A model generated the notes under the pieces. The model saw only the letters and a program-made list of their open reading frames with translations. It ran no database searches and was not told the origin of the DNA. From Syntrophaceae bacterium UBA6255 (GTDB lineage Bacteria > Desulfobacterota > Syntrophia > Syntrophales > Smithellaceae), in the NCBI GenBank assembly GCA_002441205.1, contig DJVN01000145.1, positions 32,512 to 75,054 on the forward strand: a stretch of DNA of 42,543 nt. Reading direction: 5' to 3'. This document shows positions 24,777-34,026 of this stretch, one piece after another (position 1 is the first letter of the stretch; the number at the start of each line of letters is the position of its first letter). A program made the translations under genes and the position numbers.

Positions 24777-25172
24777 ATGAACATTCTGAAAAAACAAAAC
24801 GGGATGTCATGGGTTGGCTGGTTAATAACGATAGCATTGATCATTGCCGTTGCAATACCGTCAATAAAAATTATACCGATATATATCAAGGATATGAAGA
24901 TTCACTCCGAAATGAATAAACTGGGAGACGACATATTAAAAAAACAAGATTCTTTGAGAGTAACACCACAAACAATACAAGAACATTTACTGGAGCGCTT
25001 GACTCTTAAAGGCGTTACAGAAATAACCGCGGATGATATCATGATTACGGAATCGGAATATAATTTCAATGTAAGAGTGCAACATGAATTCAAAGAACGG
25101 ATAATTAGCGATAAGTATTTTACCTTAAATTCTGACAGAACGGTTAATATACCTATCATAACGAAGAATTGA
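24777..25172 (+). CDS. DUF4845 family, pilin-like membrane protein
   Basis: 131 residues. The N-terminus is KKQNGMSWVGWLITIALIIAVAIPSIKIIPIYI, a single hydrophobic helix after a short basic, Gly-containing leader, like the type IV pilin-like start of DUF4845 proteins. The remainder is a small periplasmic alpha/beta domain (MKIHSEMNKLGDDILKK, then VTEITADDIMITESEYNFNVRVQHEF). Function unknown. In other proteobacteria such genes often lie near lepB and rnc, which are not present here. AAAGGGAG precedes ATG 24777. A hairpin at 25180-25217 follows. Confidence 0.7.
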   Translation: MNILKKQNGMSWVGWLITIALIIAVAIPSIKIIPIYIKDMKIHSEMNKLGDDILKKQDSLRVTPQTIQEHLLERLTLKGVTEITADDIMITESEYNFNVRVQHEFKERIISDKYFTLNSDRTVNIPIITKN

Positions 25173-25179
25173 TAAATGA

Positions 25180-25222
25180 CAGGAAGGTCTGCTGGTAAGC
25201 GGAAGAACCCCTTCCTGCTTTT
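25180..25222 (+). terminator. Candidate terminator of the DUF4845 gene
   Basis: CAGGAAGG (25180-25187) and CCTTCCTG (25210-25217) form a perfect 8-bp stem with a 22-base loop, followed by CTTTT. It starts eight bases after the DUF4845 stop. The loop is long and the T-tract short, so efficiency is uncertain. Confidence 0.4.
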
Positions 25223-25303
25223 CCAGTTCAACCATAGAAGAGCTATAGGGGAGCTAAGCAGAAATTTGCTGGTCACCATTATTTTATAAGTTATTGATTT
25301 AAA

Positions 25304-25380
25304 TGGTGCCCCTGGCGCGAGTCGAACGCGCGGCACACGGATTAGGAATCCGTTGCTCTATCCTTCTGAGCTACAGGGGC
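25304..25380 (-). tRNA. tRNA-Arg (anticodon CCT)
   Basis: The minus strand folds as a complete cloverleaf. Acceptor GCCCCTG pairs with CAGGGGC, D arm GCTC/GAGC, anticodon stem ACGGA/TCCGT with loop TTCCTAA (anticodon CCT at 25344-25346), and T arm GCGCG/CGCGC with TTCGACT. CCA is encoded at 25304-25306. It decodes AGG. No duplicated 3' fragment was found nearby, so no sign of insertion at this tRNA. Confidence 0.97.
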
Positions 25381-25402
25381 TTTGGGTTTCCTGATGGTAT
25401 CA

Positions 25403-25429
25403 ATTTTAACTGTAACATTTTTGTAACAA
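25403..25429 (-). promoter_or_regulatory. Candidate promoter of tRNA-Arg
   Basis: On the minus strand TTGTTA (25424-25429) and TAAAAT (25403-25408) are separated by 15 bases, ending 22 bases upstream of the tRNA 5' end. Spacing is short but the position is right for a tRNA promoter. Confidence 0.3.
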
Positions 25430-25786
25430 GAAATTTAACCTCAAAATAGTTATTTTTTACCTCTTATTAATAAGTTAAATCTCTTTCACAAAAAACAATT
25501 CTTCTTTAAAAGAACAAAAAATATCACTTTGAAGGTATTTTTTATCTGATTTTAATTGAAAAAACCATATATTATTTTAATAAAAAAAACACACAAATCA
25601 TCAAAACCGACATTTTTTCATATGTTCCGATTTCCATGGTTGCGAAATAATTCCACAACCTTAATGGGGATTTAAATTTTCACCTTGTAAATCATAAGAT
25701 ATTTGGTATTTTAAAAAAATATTAGCTTGTTCCAGTCATTCAATTTTATATTGTTGGTATAAAAATACATTTTGAAGGCACTAAAT
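25430..25786. other. Very AT-rich intergenic region
   Basis: No gene, tRNA or repeat module is visible. A small palindrome, GGTTG/CAACC, lies near 25638-25661. The base composition is clearly lower in G+C than the housekeeping block, fitting an accessory region. It must contain the promoter of the following exported-protein gene. Confidence 0.5.
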
Positions 25787-26263
25787 ATGAAAAAAATCAG
25801 TCTAGTTATTTTTTTGTTTTTTCTTGTCTTGTTTCTACTCGTCGTTTCATTGGCATCCATCTGTTTTTCTGAACCGGATAGAAAGGTATGGGAATCTTTT
25901 TCGGATAACATGTATTACAATAAGACAAATATCACTAAATCAGCACAGTATGTAGCTGTCTGGACTTATAACATGGTGACAGAAGATTACAGAAAACAGA
26001 CAGTTACGGTATCACAAAAACACGATCCGGAACTATCGGAAAGATATAAAAAATTTGACCACTTCGTCACTTTATGGGGATTCGATTGTGAGAAGAAATC
26101 GTTTAGAATTAAAGAGAGAACAGATTATGATGATCGGTGGAAAATTATAAACAAATATACATATAAAAACGAGGAAAGGATAAAAATCGTTCCCGACTCC
26201 CCGACAGAAAAATTATACGATAAAATTTGCGTAACTCCGGAAAAGCCGTCAAAGAAGAAGTAA
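25787..26263 (+). CDS. Small exported protein, possibly surface-adhesin E-like
   Basis: 158 residues from ATG 25787, preceded by GAAGG; an in-frame TTG at 25772 is not preferred. A strong hydrophobic segment (residues 4-25) ends near CFSEP and acts as signal peptide or anchor. The mature part opens with KVWESFSDNMYYNKTNITKSAQYVAVWTYNMV. This matches the W ... YYD ... VWxk layout of the surface-adhesin E-like (SapE-like) domain, and there are two Cys later. The family call is by pattern and tentative. It has no operon partner and lies in the AT-rich accessory stretch. Confidence 0.65.
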   Translation: MKKISLVIFLFFLVLFLLVVSLASICFSEPDRKVWESFSDNMYYNKTNITKSAQYVAVWTYNMVTEDYRKQTVTVSQKHDPELSERYKKFDHFVTLWGFDCEKKSFRIKERTDYDDRWKIINKYTYKNEERIKIVPDSPTEKLYDKICVTPEKPSKKK

Positions 26264-26303
26264 TTTAAATTTCATTGATCGACACTGAAGATATGAAAAC
26301 CAT

Positions 26304-26332
26304 AATAATAAAAATTGTTCGTTTTTATTATT
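26304..26332. terminator. AT-only perfect 11-bp hairpin
   Basis: AATAATAAAAA (26304-26314) and its complement (26322-26332) flank the loop TTGTTCG. It follows the small exported-protein gene by 40 bases. The stem has no G-C pair, so it is a weak candidate for a terminator and may be chance in AT-rich DNA. Confidence 0.25.
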
Positions 26333-26421
26333 CGTAAACTGTTCTTCCCATGGAACCGGGATTCAGGATGATGCCCTGACTTTAACAGTATAAGAAATAT
26401 TATGGATGAAGTATTTTCAAT

Positions 26422-27687
26422 ATGAGCATTTTAAACCAATCCTTAATGAGCACGAAGAAAAGACCTTTTGTCTATAAAGATCAGGCCATGTTGGAAATTC
26501 GCAGTGGCGGCGGCTGTCTTTCCATCTTCGGATTGCCCTTTCTTTTGGCTGGTTTATTCGTCATGCAGATTCCTCTTGGAATCATTCCCATCGAGGGCGC
26601 TCCTGGCGGACTGACATCCATTTTCGTCATTCTTTTCGGCGCTGTGTTTGTAGCAGTAGGCGCTACTTTAGTATTTGGACGCAACGGCATTATTCTTGAT
26701 CGCGGCAGAGGACGCATGCTCCAATGGTACGGCTTACTCATACCCATGAAGCAAAAGGAATATCTGCTGGATGCCGTAGAGCAGGTGGAAATGAACTTTT
26801 CCAGCGGTGACAGCGATTCCCCCGCGACCTGGCCGATTAAGCTCTCCGGAACGAGCATCGCCAAACCCATTCCCATTTTACAGCCGGCAAGTTTCTCTGA
26901 GGCAAGGCAATTGGCTGAAGAACTTTCCCGATTTCTTTACAAACCGCTCGTGGATTCTTCCACCGGCGAGAAAATTACCCGTGATCCTGATCATCTGAAC
27001 GAATCCTATAGAGATCGTGTGAAGCGAATGGGCAACACGGCAATCGTAGTGCCGCCGGAACCTTCCAACAAGCGCCCGCGGGTGGAACGAACGTCAGAAG
27101 GAATCATTATTCATATTCCCGCCTCGCAGAAAAACGTCTTTCATTATATACCGGTGATCATGCCCCTAATCTTTGCGGGAATTTTTGCCTGGTTTTTCCT
27201 GCCTTCTATGTTAACCCGCAGCATTTCCAGCTCATTTCACTATATTTTTCTGGGAATTTTCATTCTTTTTTTCGCGGTTCCTGTGGGCTCTGCGCTTCAG
27301 AAAATGCAGCGGCTTAAGAAACAATTTGAAAGAATTACCGTGACGAAATCTTTTCTTCGCGTGGAATCTCTGAAGCAGGGCAAAAAAACAACCATGGAGA
27401 TTCCCATCGAGGAGCTGGAAGATCTTGTAGCTCCCACAACGCAAGATGCTATCAATGCCATCGAGGTGCCCGGAATCAAAAAAGTTCCGCTGGGCGATAT
27501 GGGAATTCCACGCCTGCCTGACGGACGCCCCGTGCCTCGCTTTCTTTTATCATTAATGAAAATGGTTGGTGCCAAGGGAATCATTGCCCGCAGCGACAAG
27601 ACCGTGATGGAATTCGCCGGAGGTCTGGACGAGGCGGAAGTGGCCTGGCTTTTCGCGCTGATCAGAAAAACCATCGTGGAAGGATAG
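26422..27687 (+). CDS. Membrane protein of unknown function (four TM segments)
   Basis: 421 residues. Two hydrophobic pairs are visible: about 33-54 and 64-86 at the N-terminus, and about 237-258 and 266-286 in the middle. After each pair comes a soluble, beta-rich segment. The first (RNGIILDRGRGRMLQWYGLLIPMKQKEYLLDAVEQVEMN) and the second (RITVTKSFLRVESLKQGKKTTMEIPIEELEDL) both look like PH-domain-type folds, suggesting an internal duplication. I do not recognise a named family. ATG 26422 lacks a strong ribosome site; ATG 26446 is an alternative. The C-terminus runs to the edge of a hairpin repeat. Confidence 0.8.
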   Translation: MSILNQSLMSTKKRPFVYKDQAMLEIRSGGGCLSIFGLPFLLAGLFVMQIPLGIIPIEGAPGGLTSIFVILFGAVFVAVGATLVFGRNGIILDRGRGRMLQWYGLLIPMKQKEYLLDAVEQVEMNFSSGDSDSPATWPIKLSGTSIAKPIPILQPASFSEARQLAEELSRFLYKPLVDSSTGEKITRDPDHLNESYRDRVKRMGNTAIVVPPEPSNKRPRVERTSEGIIIHIPASQKNVFHYIPVIMPLIFAGIFAWFFLPSMLTRSISSSFHYIFLGIFILFFAVPVGSALQKMQRLKKQFERITVTKSFLRVESLKQGKKTTMEIPIEELEDLVAPTTQDAINAIEVPGIKKVPLGDMGIPRLPDGRPVPRFLLSLMKMVGAKGIIARSDKTVMEFAGGLDEAEVAWLFALIRKTIVEG

Positions 27688-27723
27688 TGAGCCAGGCTGA
27701 CTACAGGAAGCGTAAGGCGAACT

Positions 27724-27806
27724 AGTAAGTCCCAGGTTTCAGAAGCGAAGCGCACTGAAATTTGTTGGACGAACTATCCCTTGTGCAAAGCACATAGGGA
27801 TATCCC
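27724..27806 (+). repeat. Modular hairpin repeat array, locus 3
   Basis: Two modules in the reverse sense of loci 2 and 4. The TTTCAG-type hairpin is CAGGTTTCAG (27733-27742) with CTGAAATTTG (27755-27764), paired with two G-U wobbles and holding a GCGAAGC core; AGTCCC precedes it and TTGGACGAA follows. The TATCCCT hairpin is TATCCCT-TGTGC (27775-27786), loop AAA, GCACA-T-AGGGATA (27790-27802), with one bulged T. The bulge position equals that at 7831-7860. It lies between the four-TM gene and the glutaredoxin-like gene. Confidence 0.75.
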
Positions 27807-27902
27807 CCCTGAAGTGTAACGTAATGGGAGATATCAGCATTACCTTTGGTTCTGCATGCTTCATTAAAAATTACCTGTAATATAAAAGGAACATGATAAT
27901 AT

Positions 27903-28160
27903 ATGAAAGAAGTGAAAATGTTTATGTTCGAAGGATGTCCGCACTGCAAAAGAGCCAGAGAGATGATGGTCGAGATTTTTGCCGAACATCCGGAATACGC
28001 CAAAATTCCCATGACCGTCATAGACGAAAAGAAAAATCCGGAAATCGCGAACCAGTATGATTATTATTTCGTCCCGACATTTTACGTGGAAAACGAAAAG
28101 ATGATGGAAGGCGTTCCTTCCAAAGAAGCGATCAAAAAAGTCTTTGCCATGGCCTTGTAA
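27903..28160 (+). CDS. Glutaredoxin/thioredoxin-like small protein
   Basis: 85 residues of the glutaredoxin-like thioredoxin fold. The redox motif is Cys12-Pro-His-Cys15 in MFEGCPHCKRARE. The cis-Pro motif is present in YFVPTFYVENEK. It likely reduces or shuttles electrons to cytosolic targets such as disulfides. Ribosome site AAGGA lies 12 bases before ATG 27903. It is 29 bases upstream of a YyaL-type thioredoxin-domain gene, so the two probably form a redox operon. Confidence 0.85.
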   Translation: MKEVKMFMFEGCPHCKRAREMMVEIFAEHPEYAKIPMTVIDEKKNPEIANQYDYYFVPTFYVENEKMMEGVPSKEAIKKVFAMAL

Positions 28161-28189
28161 AAATCATCTGCATAATTATATTTGATGTA

Positions 28190-30247
28190 ATGAAAGCGAA
28201 TCATCTGATTAACGAAAAGAGCCCTTACCTTCTTCAGCATGCCCGCAACCCTGTGAACTGGTACCCCTGGGGTGACGAAGCATTTGCCAAAGCAAAACAA
28301 GAAAACAAACCTGTTTTTCTTTCGATCGGTTATTCCACCTGTCACTGGTGTCACGTTATGGAGCGGGAATCTTTTGAAGATGAAGAAGTCGCCGCGCTAC
28401 TCAACGAAACATTTGTAAACATCAAAGTTGACCGGGAAGAGCGTCCCGACATCGATGGCGTCTATATGAAGGCTTGTCATATCATGACGCAAAGCGGCGG
28501 CTGGCCATTGACGATTATATTGACGCCGGATAAAAAACCCTTTTTTGCCGCGACCTACATTCCCAAAGAAACCCAGTACGGCCGTGCCGGAATGCTGGAA
28601 TTGATACCGAAAATAAAATCACTCTGGAAGACACGACGTGCCGATGTGCTTTCCGCCGCGACGGAAATTACCGATGTCCTGCGCCAAACTTCAACCGAAA
28701 AAGGAAATGAGCTGTCCGAAGAGACTCTGCGTCGGGCTTATCGCTCATTCTTGGTGAATTTTGACAAGGCATTCGGCGGGTTCGGCCAGGCGCCGAAGTT
28801 TCCGTCTCCACATCATTTCTTTTTTCTGCTGCGCTACTGGAAGCGCACCGGTGACGCGCAGGCACTGCATATTGTTGAGCACACGCTTAAAAACATGCGG
28901 TGCGGCGGGATTTACGATCAGGTCGGCTTCGGCTTTCACCGCTACTCAACTGACGCCTGCTGGGTGGTTCCACATTTTGAAAAAATGCTCTACGATCAGG
29001 CGCTCATGGCGATGGCTTATATCGAGCTTTATCAGGCAACCGGCAAAAAAGAATATGAGATCATTGTTCGCGAAATATTTACCTATGTTTTGCGCGATAT
29101 GACGGACGAGCAGGGTGGCTTCTTCTCTGCTGAAGATGCCGACAGTGAAGGCGTTGAAGGGAAATTTTACCTCTGGACGGAAGAGGAAATCCGCAAAATC
29201 CTTACCCAAAAAGAAGCTGACTTGTTCATGTCTCTTTACCGGCACAGCTCCGACAGTGAGTTGCCGGGCATGCACGAAATTCCAGCTGGCAATTTCATCC
29301 TGCATTTAAAACCATCGACCGGAGACCAAATTGATTTTACACAAATACTCCCCGAAATTGAAAGCATTCGTAAAAAGCTTTTCGCTGTCCGGGAAAAACG
29401 GGTGCATCCGCACAAGGACGACAAAATTCTCACCGACTGGAATAGCCTGATGATTGCGGCGCTGGCGCGCGGCGCGCAGGTTTTCGATGAGCCGGATTAC
29501 ACAAACGCCGCCTGTCGCGCGATGGATTTCATTCTTGAATCCATGCGCGCCAAAGACGGCAAACTTTTTCACCGCTACCGGAGCGGCGAAGCAGCGATTA
29601 CTGGAAATGTCGATGACTATTCTTTTGTGATCTGGGCGCTGCTGGAACTTTATGAGGCAACTTTTCAAGCAAAGTATCTGCAAAAAGCTCTGGAGTATAA
29701 CAATTATTTATTCCGCAACTTTCTTGATAAAAAAAACGGCGGGCTCTTTTTTACCTCCGGCGAAGCGGAATCACTTTTAACACGACCGAAAGAACTCTAC
29801 GACGGCGCCATTCCTTCCGGCAATTCTGTTGCGTACATCAATACGCTTAGACTATTCCGAATTACAGGCGATGCCGAAGTGGAAAAACAGGCGAATGAAA
29901 TTTACAGGGCATTCCGCGCGCATGCGGACGCGATGCCGACAGCCTTCACGCAATTTCTCTGCGGTCTTGATTTTGCGATTGGACCTTCAAGCGAAATTAT
30001 CATTGCCGGAGACATGGATAAACCGGACACAAAGGAACTGCTCTTTGCGTTAAGAAAACACTTCGCGCCCAATAAGGTCGTCATCCTCCGGCCTGAAAAA
30101 TCAGCGAAGCCGGTTATTGAAGCCATCGCGCCGTTTGTGAAGTCGTATTCCGGCATTAACGGAAAAGCAACTGCCTATGTCTGCACCAACTATACCTGCG
30201 CCCTGCCAACCAACGACCCACAAAAAATGCTCGAACTTATAAATTGA
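28190..30247 (+). CDS. YyaL/SSP411-type thioredoxin-domain protein
   Basis: 685 residues, the usual length for the DUF255/YyaL (spermatogenesis-associated 20) family. The N-terminal thioredoxin-like domain begins NHLINEKSPYLLQHARNPVNWYPWG and has CHWC at 51-54 with CHVMERESFED. A large alpha/alpha-toroid, glycosidase-like part follows: GGIYDQVGFGFHRYSTD, WVVPHFEKMLYDQA, EDADSEGVEGKFYLWT and NGNSVAY-type motifs. Its biochemical role is not known. The position just after a glutaredoxin-like gene supports a redox-linked role. Start at ATG 28190 fits the family N-terminus. Confidence 0.93.
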   Translation: MKANHLINEKSPYLLQHARNPVNWYPWGDEAFAKAKQENKPVFLSIGYSTCHWCHVMERESFEDEEVAALLNETFVNIKVDREERPDIDGVYMKACHIMTQSGGWPLTIILTPDKKPFFAATYIPKETQYGRAGMLELIPKIKSLWKTRRADVLSAATEITDVLRQTSTEKGNELSEETLRRAYRSFLVNFDKAFGGFGQAPKFPSPHHFFFLLRYWKRTGDAQALHIVEHTLKNMRCGGIYDQVGFGFHRYSTDACWVVPHFEKMLYDQALMAMAYIELYQATGKKEYEIIVREIFTYVLRDMTDEQGGFFSAEDADSEGVEGKFYLWTEEEIRKILTQKEADLFMSLYRHSSDSELPGMHEIPAGNFILHLKPSTGDQIDFTQILPEIESIRKKLFAVREKRVHPHKDDKILTDWNSLMIAALARGAQVFDEPDYTNAACRAMDFILESMRAKDGKLFHRYRSGEAAITGNVDDYSFVIWALLELYEATFQAKYLQKALEYNNYLFRNFLDKKNGGLFFTSGEAESLLTRPKELYDGAIPSGNSVAYINTLRLFRITGDAEVEKQANEIYRAFRAHADAMPTAFTQFLCGLDFAIGPSSEIIIAGDMDKPDTKELLFALRKHFAPNKVVILRPEKSAKPVIEAIAPFVKSYSGINGKATAYVCTNYTCALPTNDPQKMLELIN

Positions 30248-30316
30248 AATCAATAGCACGCCTCTTTCTTCATTCGTCAACACCAACGGATCGGAAATTT
30301 ATTGATATGCTTTTTT

Positions 30317-31849
30317 CTATTTTTTTCTTATGTATTCCAGAGCTCTTTCCGCGGCATATTTAACTTCTTTAGGATAGGACCCGATGCCTAAAATGGATTT
30401 TGATTCAACAACTTCTGAAAGAGTTTTTATTGCTTCGGGCGAGCCTATAGACCCCAGCGCCTTGCATATCTTTTCCTGCATGGATATCAGATCTTCTTTA
30501 GACATGGAGGACTTGCTTTTGAGCATATCGTGTAAATCTGTCACGGCTTCTTTGCATTTAACTTTACCGAGTATTTCAATAATATTGACTCGCAAGTCCT
30601 GATCGACTTCAGGCAAAACCGACAAAAGCAACGGCCCCCGCTTATCGCCTCCTGTCTGATTAATGCTCTTGAAGGCCTCCATGCGAACCCGTTTTTCCTT
30701 GTGGAGCAATAGAGGTTTTAATGCTTCAACGCTGGTATCATTGCCTATACGGCCTAGCATATAGGCAAGATTACGGAGGTAATACCACGGCTCATACATG
30801 TTAATGCTTGACTTAATGGCTGGTATTGACGCCGAACCCATTGCTTCAATAGTATGAAGAATGCTGATACGCACTTTGCTGTCGCTGGCATTTTTGAGAA
30901 CACCGAGCAATTTCTTTAAAACAACATCGCCAAATCCGGCAAATAATTTCAGGGCTTCATACTTGCTGTTTTTTTCGTTGGTGTTAATTTCTTTAAAAAG
31001 GATGTTAAAGTTACTATCTGACGCAAGATTTTTAATAACCTCCAACGACAACACCCTTATTTTATCATCTTTTATCAACTTTCCTTCGTTAATTCTGCTG
31101 AAAACATTTACAATCGGATTCGATTCGGCAATAAATCCATTCTGGATGAAGTCCTGAAGAAGTTTCTGCAAGCGCAGGCATGTTTCCTTGAATTGAGGAG
31201 TAAATTTTGTCTGCATTTCCAACCACTCTGCCGCCTGTAATGATAAATGATTAATCATTTCTATTTTTTCTGCGGAAGGAATGGATTCAATGGCACCGTC
31301 CATTGCGTTCAAACGGATAAATACTTTTTCCACCTCTGCAATATTCTTATAAAACTGTTCTTCAGAACTCTCCTTCCCGGCCACGATTTCCCGAGGTATC
31401 TCAACTTCCATAATTACCTTATCATCAGGATGAATCGGTTTTGCCTTTTCTTCCTCCATACTTTCAGGCTCTTCAGCATCAACTCGAGCAGAAATTGGTT
31501 TTTTTGCGATAAAGTTTATTAAAATACTAAGTTCTTCTTTTTCCAAATCTTTTTCAAAAGAAAAATTCTTGAGATTTAAAACATGAAGGATTTCAAGCAG
31601 GGCTGAAACGGGAATCGTTGTTTCATCTTTTTGATTTGAAATATTTTCGCCGGGGAGGGCTTTTGTTTCCAATTGCGCAAAAGCCGAAGGCGACTCCTGC
31701 CGCATATTTTCCACAATATGAAGATAAAGAGCTTCTATAAAATCAGTAATCATTCCACCAAAGGAAGAATACAATTGATCATTCTTTATTGCCGAGTGTA
31801 TAAGAATAAGCGAATGAACAGCTTTTCGTTGTAAATCCATATCCGACAT
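30317..31849 (-). CDS. HEAT-repeat protein
   Basis: 510 residues, soluble. Residues 1-130 are helical with an acidic stretch; about 130-260 contain a coiled or helical linker (EEQFYKNIAEVEKVFIRLNAMD). Residues about 275-505 carry HEAT/PBS-type repeats: KVRISILHTIEAMGSAS, YYLRNLAYMLGRIGNDTSVEALKPLLLHKEKRVRMEAFKSI, DLRVNIIEILGKVKCKEAVTDL and ICKALGSIGSPEAIKTL. Such scaffolds bind proteins; the partner is not known. It is monocistronic, with a repeat array upstream. Confidence 0.85.
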   Translation of the reverse strand: MSDMDLQRKAVHSLILIHSAIKNDQLYSSFGGMITDFIEALYLHIVENMRQESPSAFAQLETKALPGENISNQKDETTIPVSALLEILHVLNLKNFSFEKDLEKEELSILINFIAKKPISARVDAEEPESMEEEKAKPIHPDDKVIMEVEIPREIVAGKESSEEQFYKNIAEVEKVFIRLNAMDGAIESIPSAEKIEMINHLSLQAAEWLEMQTKFTPQFKETCLRLQKLLQDFIQNGFIAESNPIVNVFSRINEGKLIKDDKIRVLSLEVIKNLASDSNFNILFKEINTNEKNSKYEALKLFAGFGDVVLKKLLGVLKNASDSKVRISILHTIEAMGSASIPAIKSSINMYEPWYYLRNLAYMLGRIGNDTSVEALKPLLLHKEKRVRMEAFKSINQTGGDKRGPLLLSVLPEVDQDLRVNIIEILGKVKCKEAVTDLHDMLKSKSSMSKEDLISMQEKICKALGSIGSPEAIKTLSEVVESKSILGIGSYPKEVKYAAERALEYIRKK

Positions 31850-32025
31850 AATTTACCCCGATAAAAGCAAAGTGAATAAACGTAAAAATTTTCATCAAAC
31901 TCAAATTTACAATTTCTTATTCCCAGGCAATTTTCTTTTTTAAATTATAACATTTCCGGATGATGAAAACAATCGACTTAATGGCCACAGGGGGGGGCTA
32001 TTGATTCCCAAATCATATACTTCAA

Positions 32026-32284
32026 TCACGGGTATGAACCCCAGGGAAAGCCCTGTTGCTAATTCCGCAGCAAGCTGCGGGGTATTATATCCTCCGCTGT
32101 GCGGGATTGTTCCCCATCTCGATTTATTGGGATGGGATAATTCGTCCAACCAATTTCAGCACGCTGTGCTTCTGAAATTGGGACTCACTACGACTAACAA
32201 ATCTCAATACACCACACCGATAGTGCCCCCATGGTGCCCTTCAGGGTATTTAGGGTATTCGTTTTTGAAATTTGAGTCTCACAA
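32026..32284 (+). repeat. Modular hairpin repeat array, locus 4 (long composite)
   Basis: 259 bases with the same module order as locus 2: TCACGGGTATGAACCCCAGGG, TTCCGCAGCAAGCTGCGGGG, CCGCTGTGCGGGATTGTTC, a CCCATC/GATGGG hairpin, GGATAATTCGTCCAA, and a 10-bp perfect hairpin CCAATTTCAG (32150-32159)/CTGAAATTGG (32172-32181). It ends with GGTGCCCTTCAGGGTATTTAG and AAATTTGAGTCTCACAA. The modules are not strictly collinear: CCGCTGTGCGGG comes earlier here than in locus 2. The rest of 31850-32512 holds no recognisable gene. A G8 run at 31989-31997 precedes it. Confidence 0.8.
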
Positions 32285-32512
32285 TAATTTTTTTCCTTGC
32301 ATTGATTCTTCAAAAGAGTATGATTTGCAAAATCCCGCGATATGCGGAGGGCATGGATGATGCCTTTTGTTCTGCATGTTTCACTGAAATAAATTTGTAA
32401 GCTACATACTTATTGATGGGTGACTGATTATGATGTCTCGTAAAATGCGATGTTATGATTACAGGCAAAAAAGCATCGTTACTTAATGTTTTAAAATTCA
32501 AGGAGGAACACC

Positions 32513-33871
32513 ATGCCCAAAAAACAGATTATCGATGCACATTGTCACTTGTTTAACGCGAAGTACGCCGTCATGGAACTTGCCTCTGCATCATGGAACC
32601 ACTTTCGGGGCAATTATCCGCATCAAAAAGGCACCGTCCTATTAAAAACGCGAAAGCCGGGCTTCATCGAAAGACTTGAAGGCGTCAAGGACTTTGCGGC
32701 CTATATTGCAAGACTGCTGAAGGTCACATTATCCGACTGCGAAGGAAACTATAAAACGGCTTTGAAAAATTTTGCCGAAAGTGAGCTGGGCAAGAATGCC
32801 TCATTAAGCGTCGCGCCGTTAATGATGGATATCTATTTTGCGCTCGATGATAATACAGATGAAGCAGGGCTTGCACGCAAAGGACGCCTCACGACACCAA
32901 GAATTGAAGCGTTCGCCATCCCCGCAGATAAGCAAAAAGATTTTGAAGATCATTTTAATAAAATCGAATTAATGGTCAGGGAAGAATTTAAGAAGATCCA
33001 GCCGGTTACAAAACGACTGCTTGTTTCCGAAGATAAACTCGCCACCATCTTTAATGACGCCAAAAAGGATTTGCTTGCCACGCCCAGGAAACTTCTCAAA
33101 GGCGTCGATCCTTACGCGGGAATCGAACTTTCTCCGGGATACAAAAAACACATGCTCGAACTCGAAGGACTCGCAAAGAAATATCCGGGGAAAGTATTTC
33201 CTTTTCTGGCTATAGACCCGCGCAGAGCAGGAATAATGAAACTCATCGAAATGAAAATAAATAAGGGCAAAGGCATTTTCAAAGGCATTAAACTTTATCC
33301 GCCGCTGGGCTATTTGCCCACGCATCCTAATCTGGCAACGGTTTTTGATTATTGCGTCCAATATGATATTCCCATCACAGTGCATTGCTCGCCGGGTGGA
33401 ATAAATAATTTCAGAAAGACGAACTATATCAGAAGTTGGGATGAAAAAAATCATTTGGAAGATTTCAAAACGACAGAGGGCAATAAGAGCATTTATTATA
33501 CCGCTCCTGAAAAGTGGCTGCCCGTTTTAATAAAATGGCAGGACATTCGCATTAACTTCGCCCATTTCGGCGGCGGCGATCAACTTATTGCCGGCAACAC
33601 CAATTGGATGAATAAAATCATCGAACTTATCAAAGCTCATCCGCATGTTTACACAGACATATCCTACCATACCGACAAGGAATCGCCCTGCAAGATACTT
33701 GAAGTCGTCGGGAAAAATGACTGTCTGAATACAAGACTTATGTTCGGCACGGATTACATCATGATAATGATGGATATGTCTTTGGGCGGCCTGGATAAAT
33801 ATTATAATCTTTATACCGTATTGAACGACAGACTGGTGTATGAAAATGCCAAGGACTTTCTAAATCTATGA
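32513..33871 (+). CDS. Amidohydrolase-superfamily (TIM-barrel) protein
   Basis: 452 residues of the amidohydrolase-2 type (COG2159-like). The metal HxH motif is His10-Cys-His12 in IIDAHCHLFN. The barrel continues through FPFLAIDPR, IFKGIKLYPPLGYLPTHPNLATVFDY, ITVHCSPGG, INFAHFGGGDQL and MFGTDYIMIM, which supply further metal and substrate residues including the final Asp. The substrate is unknown; aryl-acid decarboxylases and lactonases share this fold. It is larger than most members because of a helical insert at about 30-140. Ribosome site AGGAGG lies seven bases before ATG 32513. Preceded by repeat locus 4, followed by a weak terminator. Confidence 0.83.
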   Translation: MPKKQIIDAHCHLFNAKYAVMELASASWNHFRGNYPHQKGTVLLKTRKPGFIERLEGVKDFAAYIARLLKVTLSDCEGNYKTALKNFAESELGKNASLSVAPLMMDIYFALDDNTDEAGLARKGRLTTPRIEAFAIPADKQKDFEDHFNKIELMVREEFKKIQPVTKRLLVSEDKLATIFNDAKKDLLATPRKLLKGVDPYAGIELSPGYKKHMLELEGLAKKYPGKVFPFLAIDPRRAGIMKLIEMKINKGKGIFKGIKLYPPLGYLPTHPNLATVFDYCVQYDIPITVHCSPGGINNFRKTNYIRSWDEKNHLEDFKTTEGNKSIYYTAPEKWLPVLIKWQDIRINFAHFGGGDQLIAGNTNWMNKIIELIKAHPHVYTDISYHTDKESPCKILEVVGKNDCLNTRLMFGTDYIMIMMDMSLGGLDKYYNLYTVLNDRLVYENAKDFLNL

Positions 33872-33925
33872 TGCCGATATGGCTATCTCAAAATCATAAG
33901 TTGTAATTAAGTATAGCCGCATAGC

Positions 33926-33953
33926 GGGAGGATTTGGCTGCTCCCTGTTTTTT
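33926..33953 (+). terminator. Candidate terminator of the amidohydrolase gene
   Basis: GGGAG (33926-33930) pairs with CTCCC (33941-33945) across a 10-base loop, followed by TGTTTTTT. It is 55 bases after the amidohydrolase stop and before the FRG-domain gene, which therefore probably has its own promoter. Confidence 0.45.
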
Positions 33954-34026
33954 CTTGCATTGTTTTCAAAAAGGGCGTTAATGAAACTTCAATTACAAAA
34001 GCGCAGGGTATCTTAAGAGGGAATAA

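Noticed and set aside
24638..24919. 93-codon plus-strand frame before DUF4845
   Set aside because: It overlaps the DUF4845 start in another frame and lacks any family resemblance; DUF4845 has the better ribosome site.
24902..25336. 144-codon minus-strand frame over DUF4845 and tRNA-Arg
   Set aside because: It runs through the tRNA and antisense to a real gene, with no ribosome site or family pattern.
32001..32360. 119-codon frame in repeat locus 4
   Set aside because: It is made of hairpin modules, and the same modules at other loci are not open in a constant frame.
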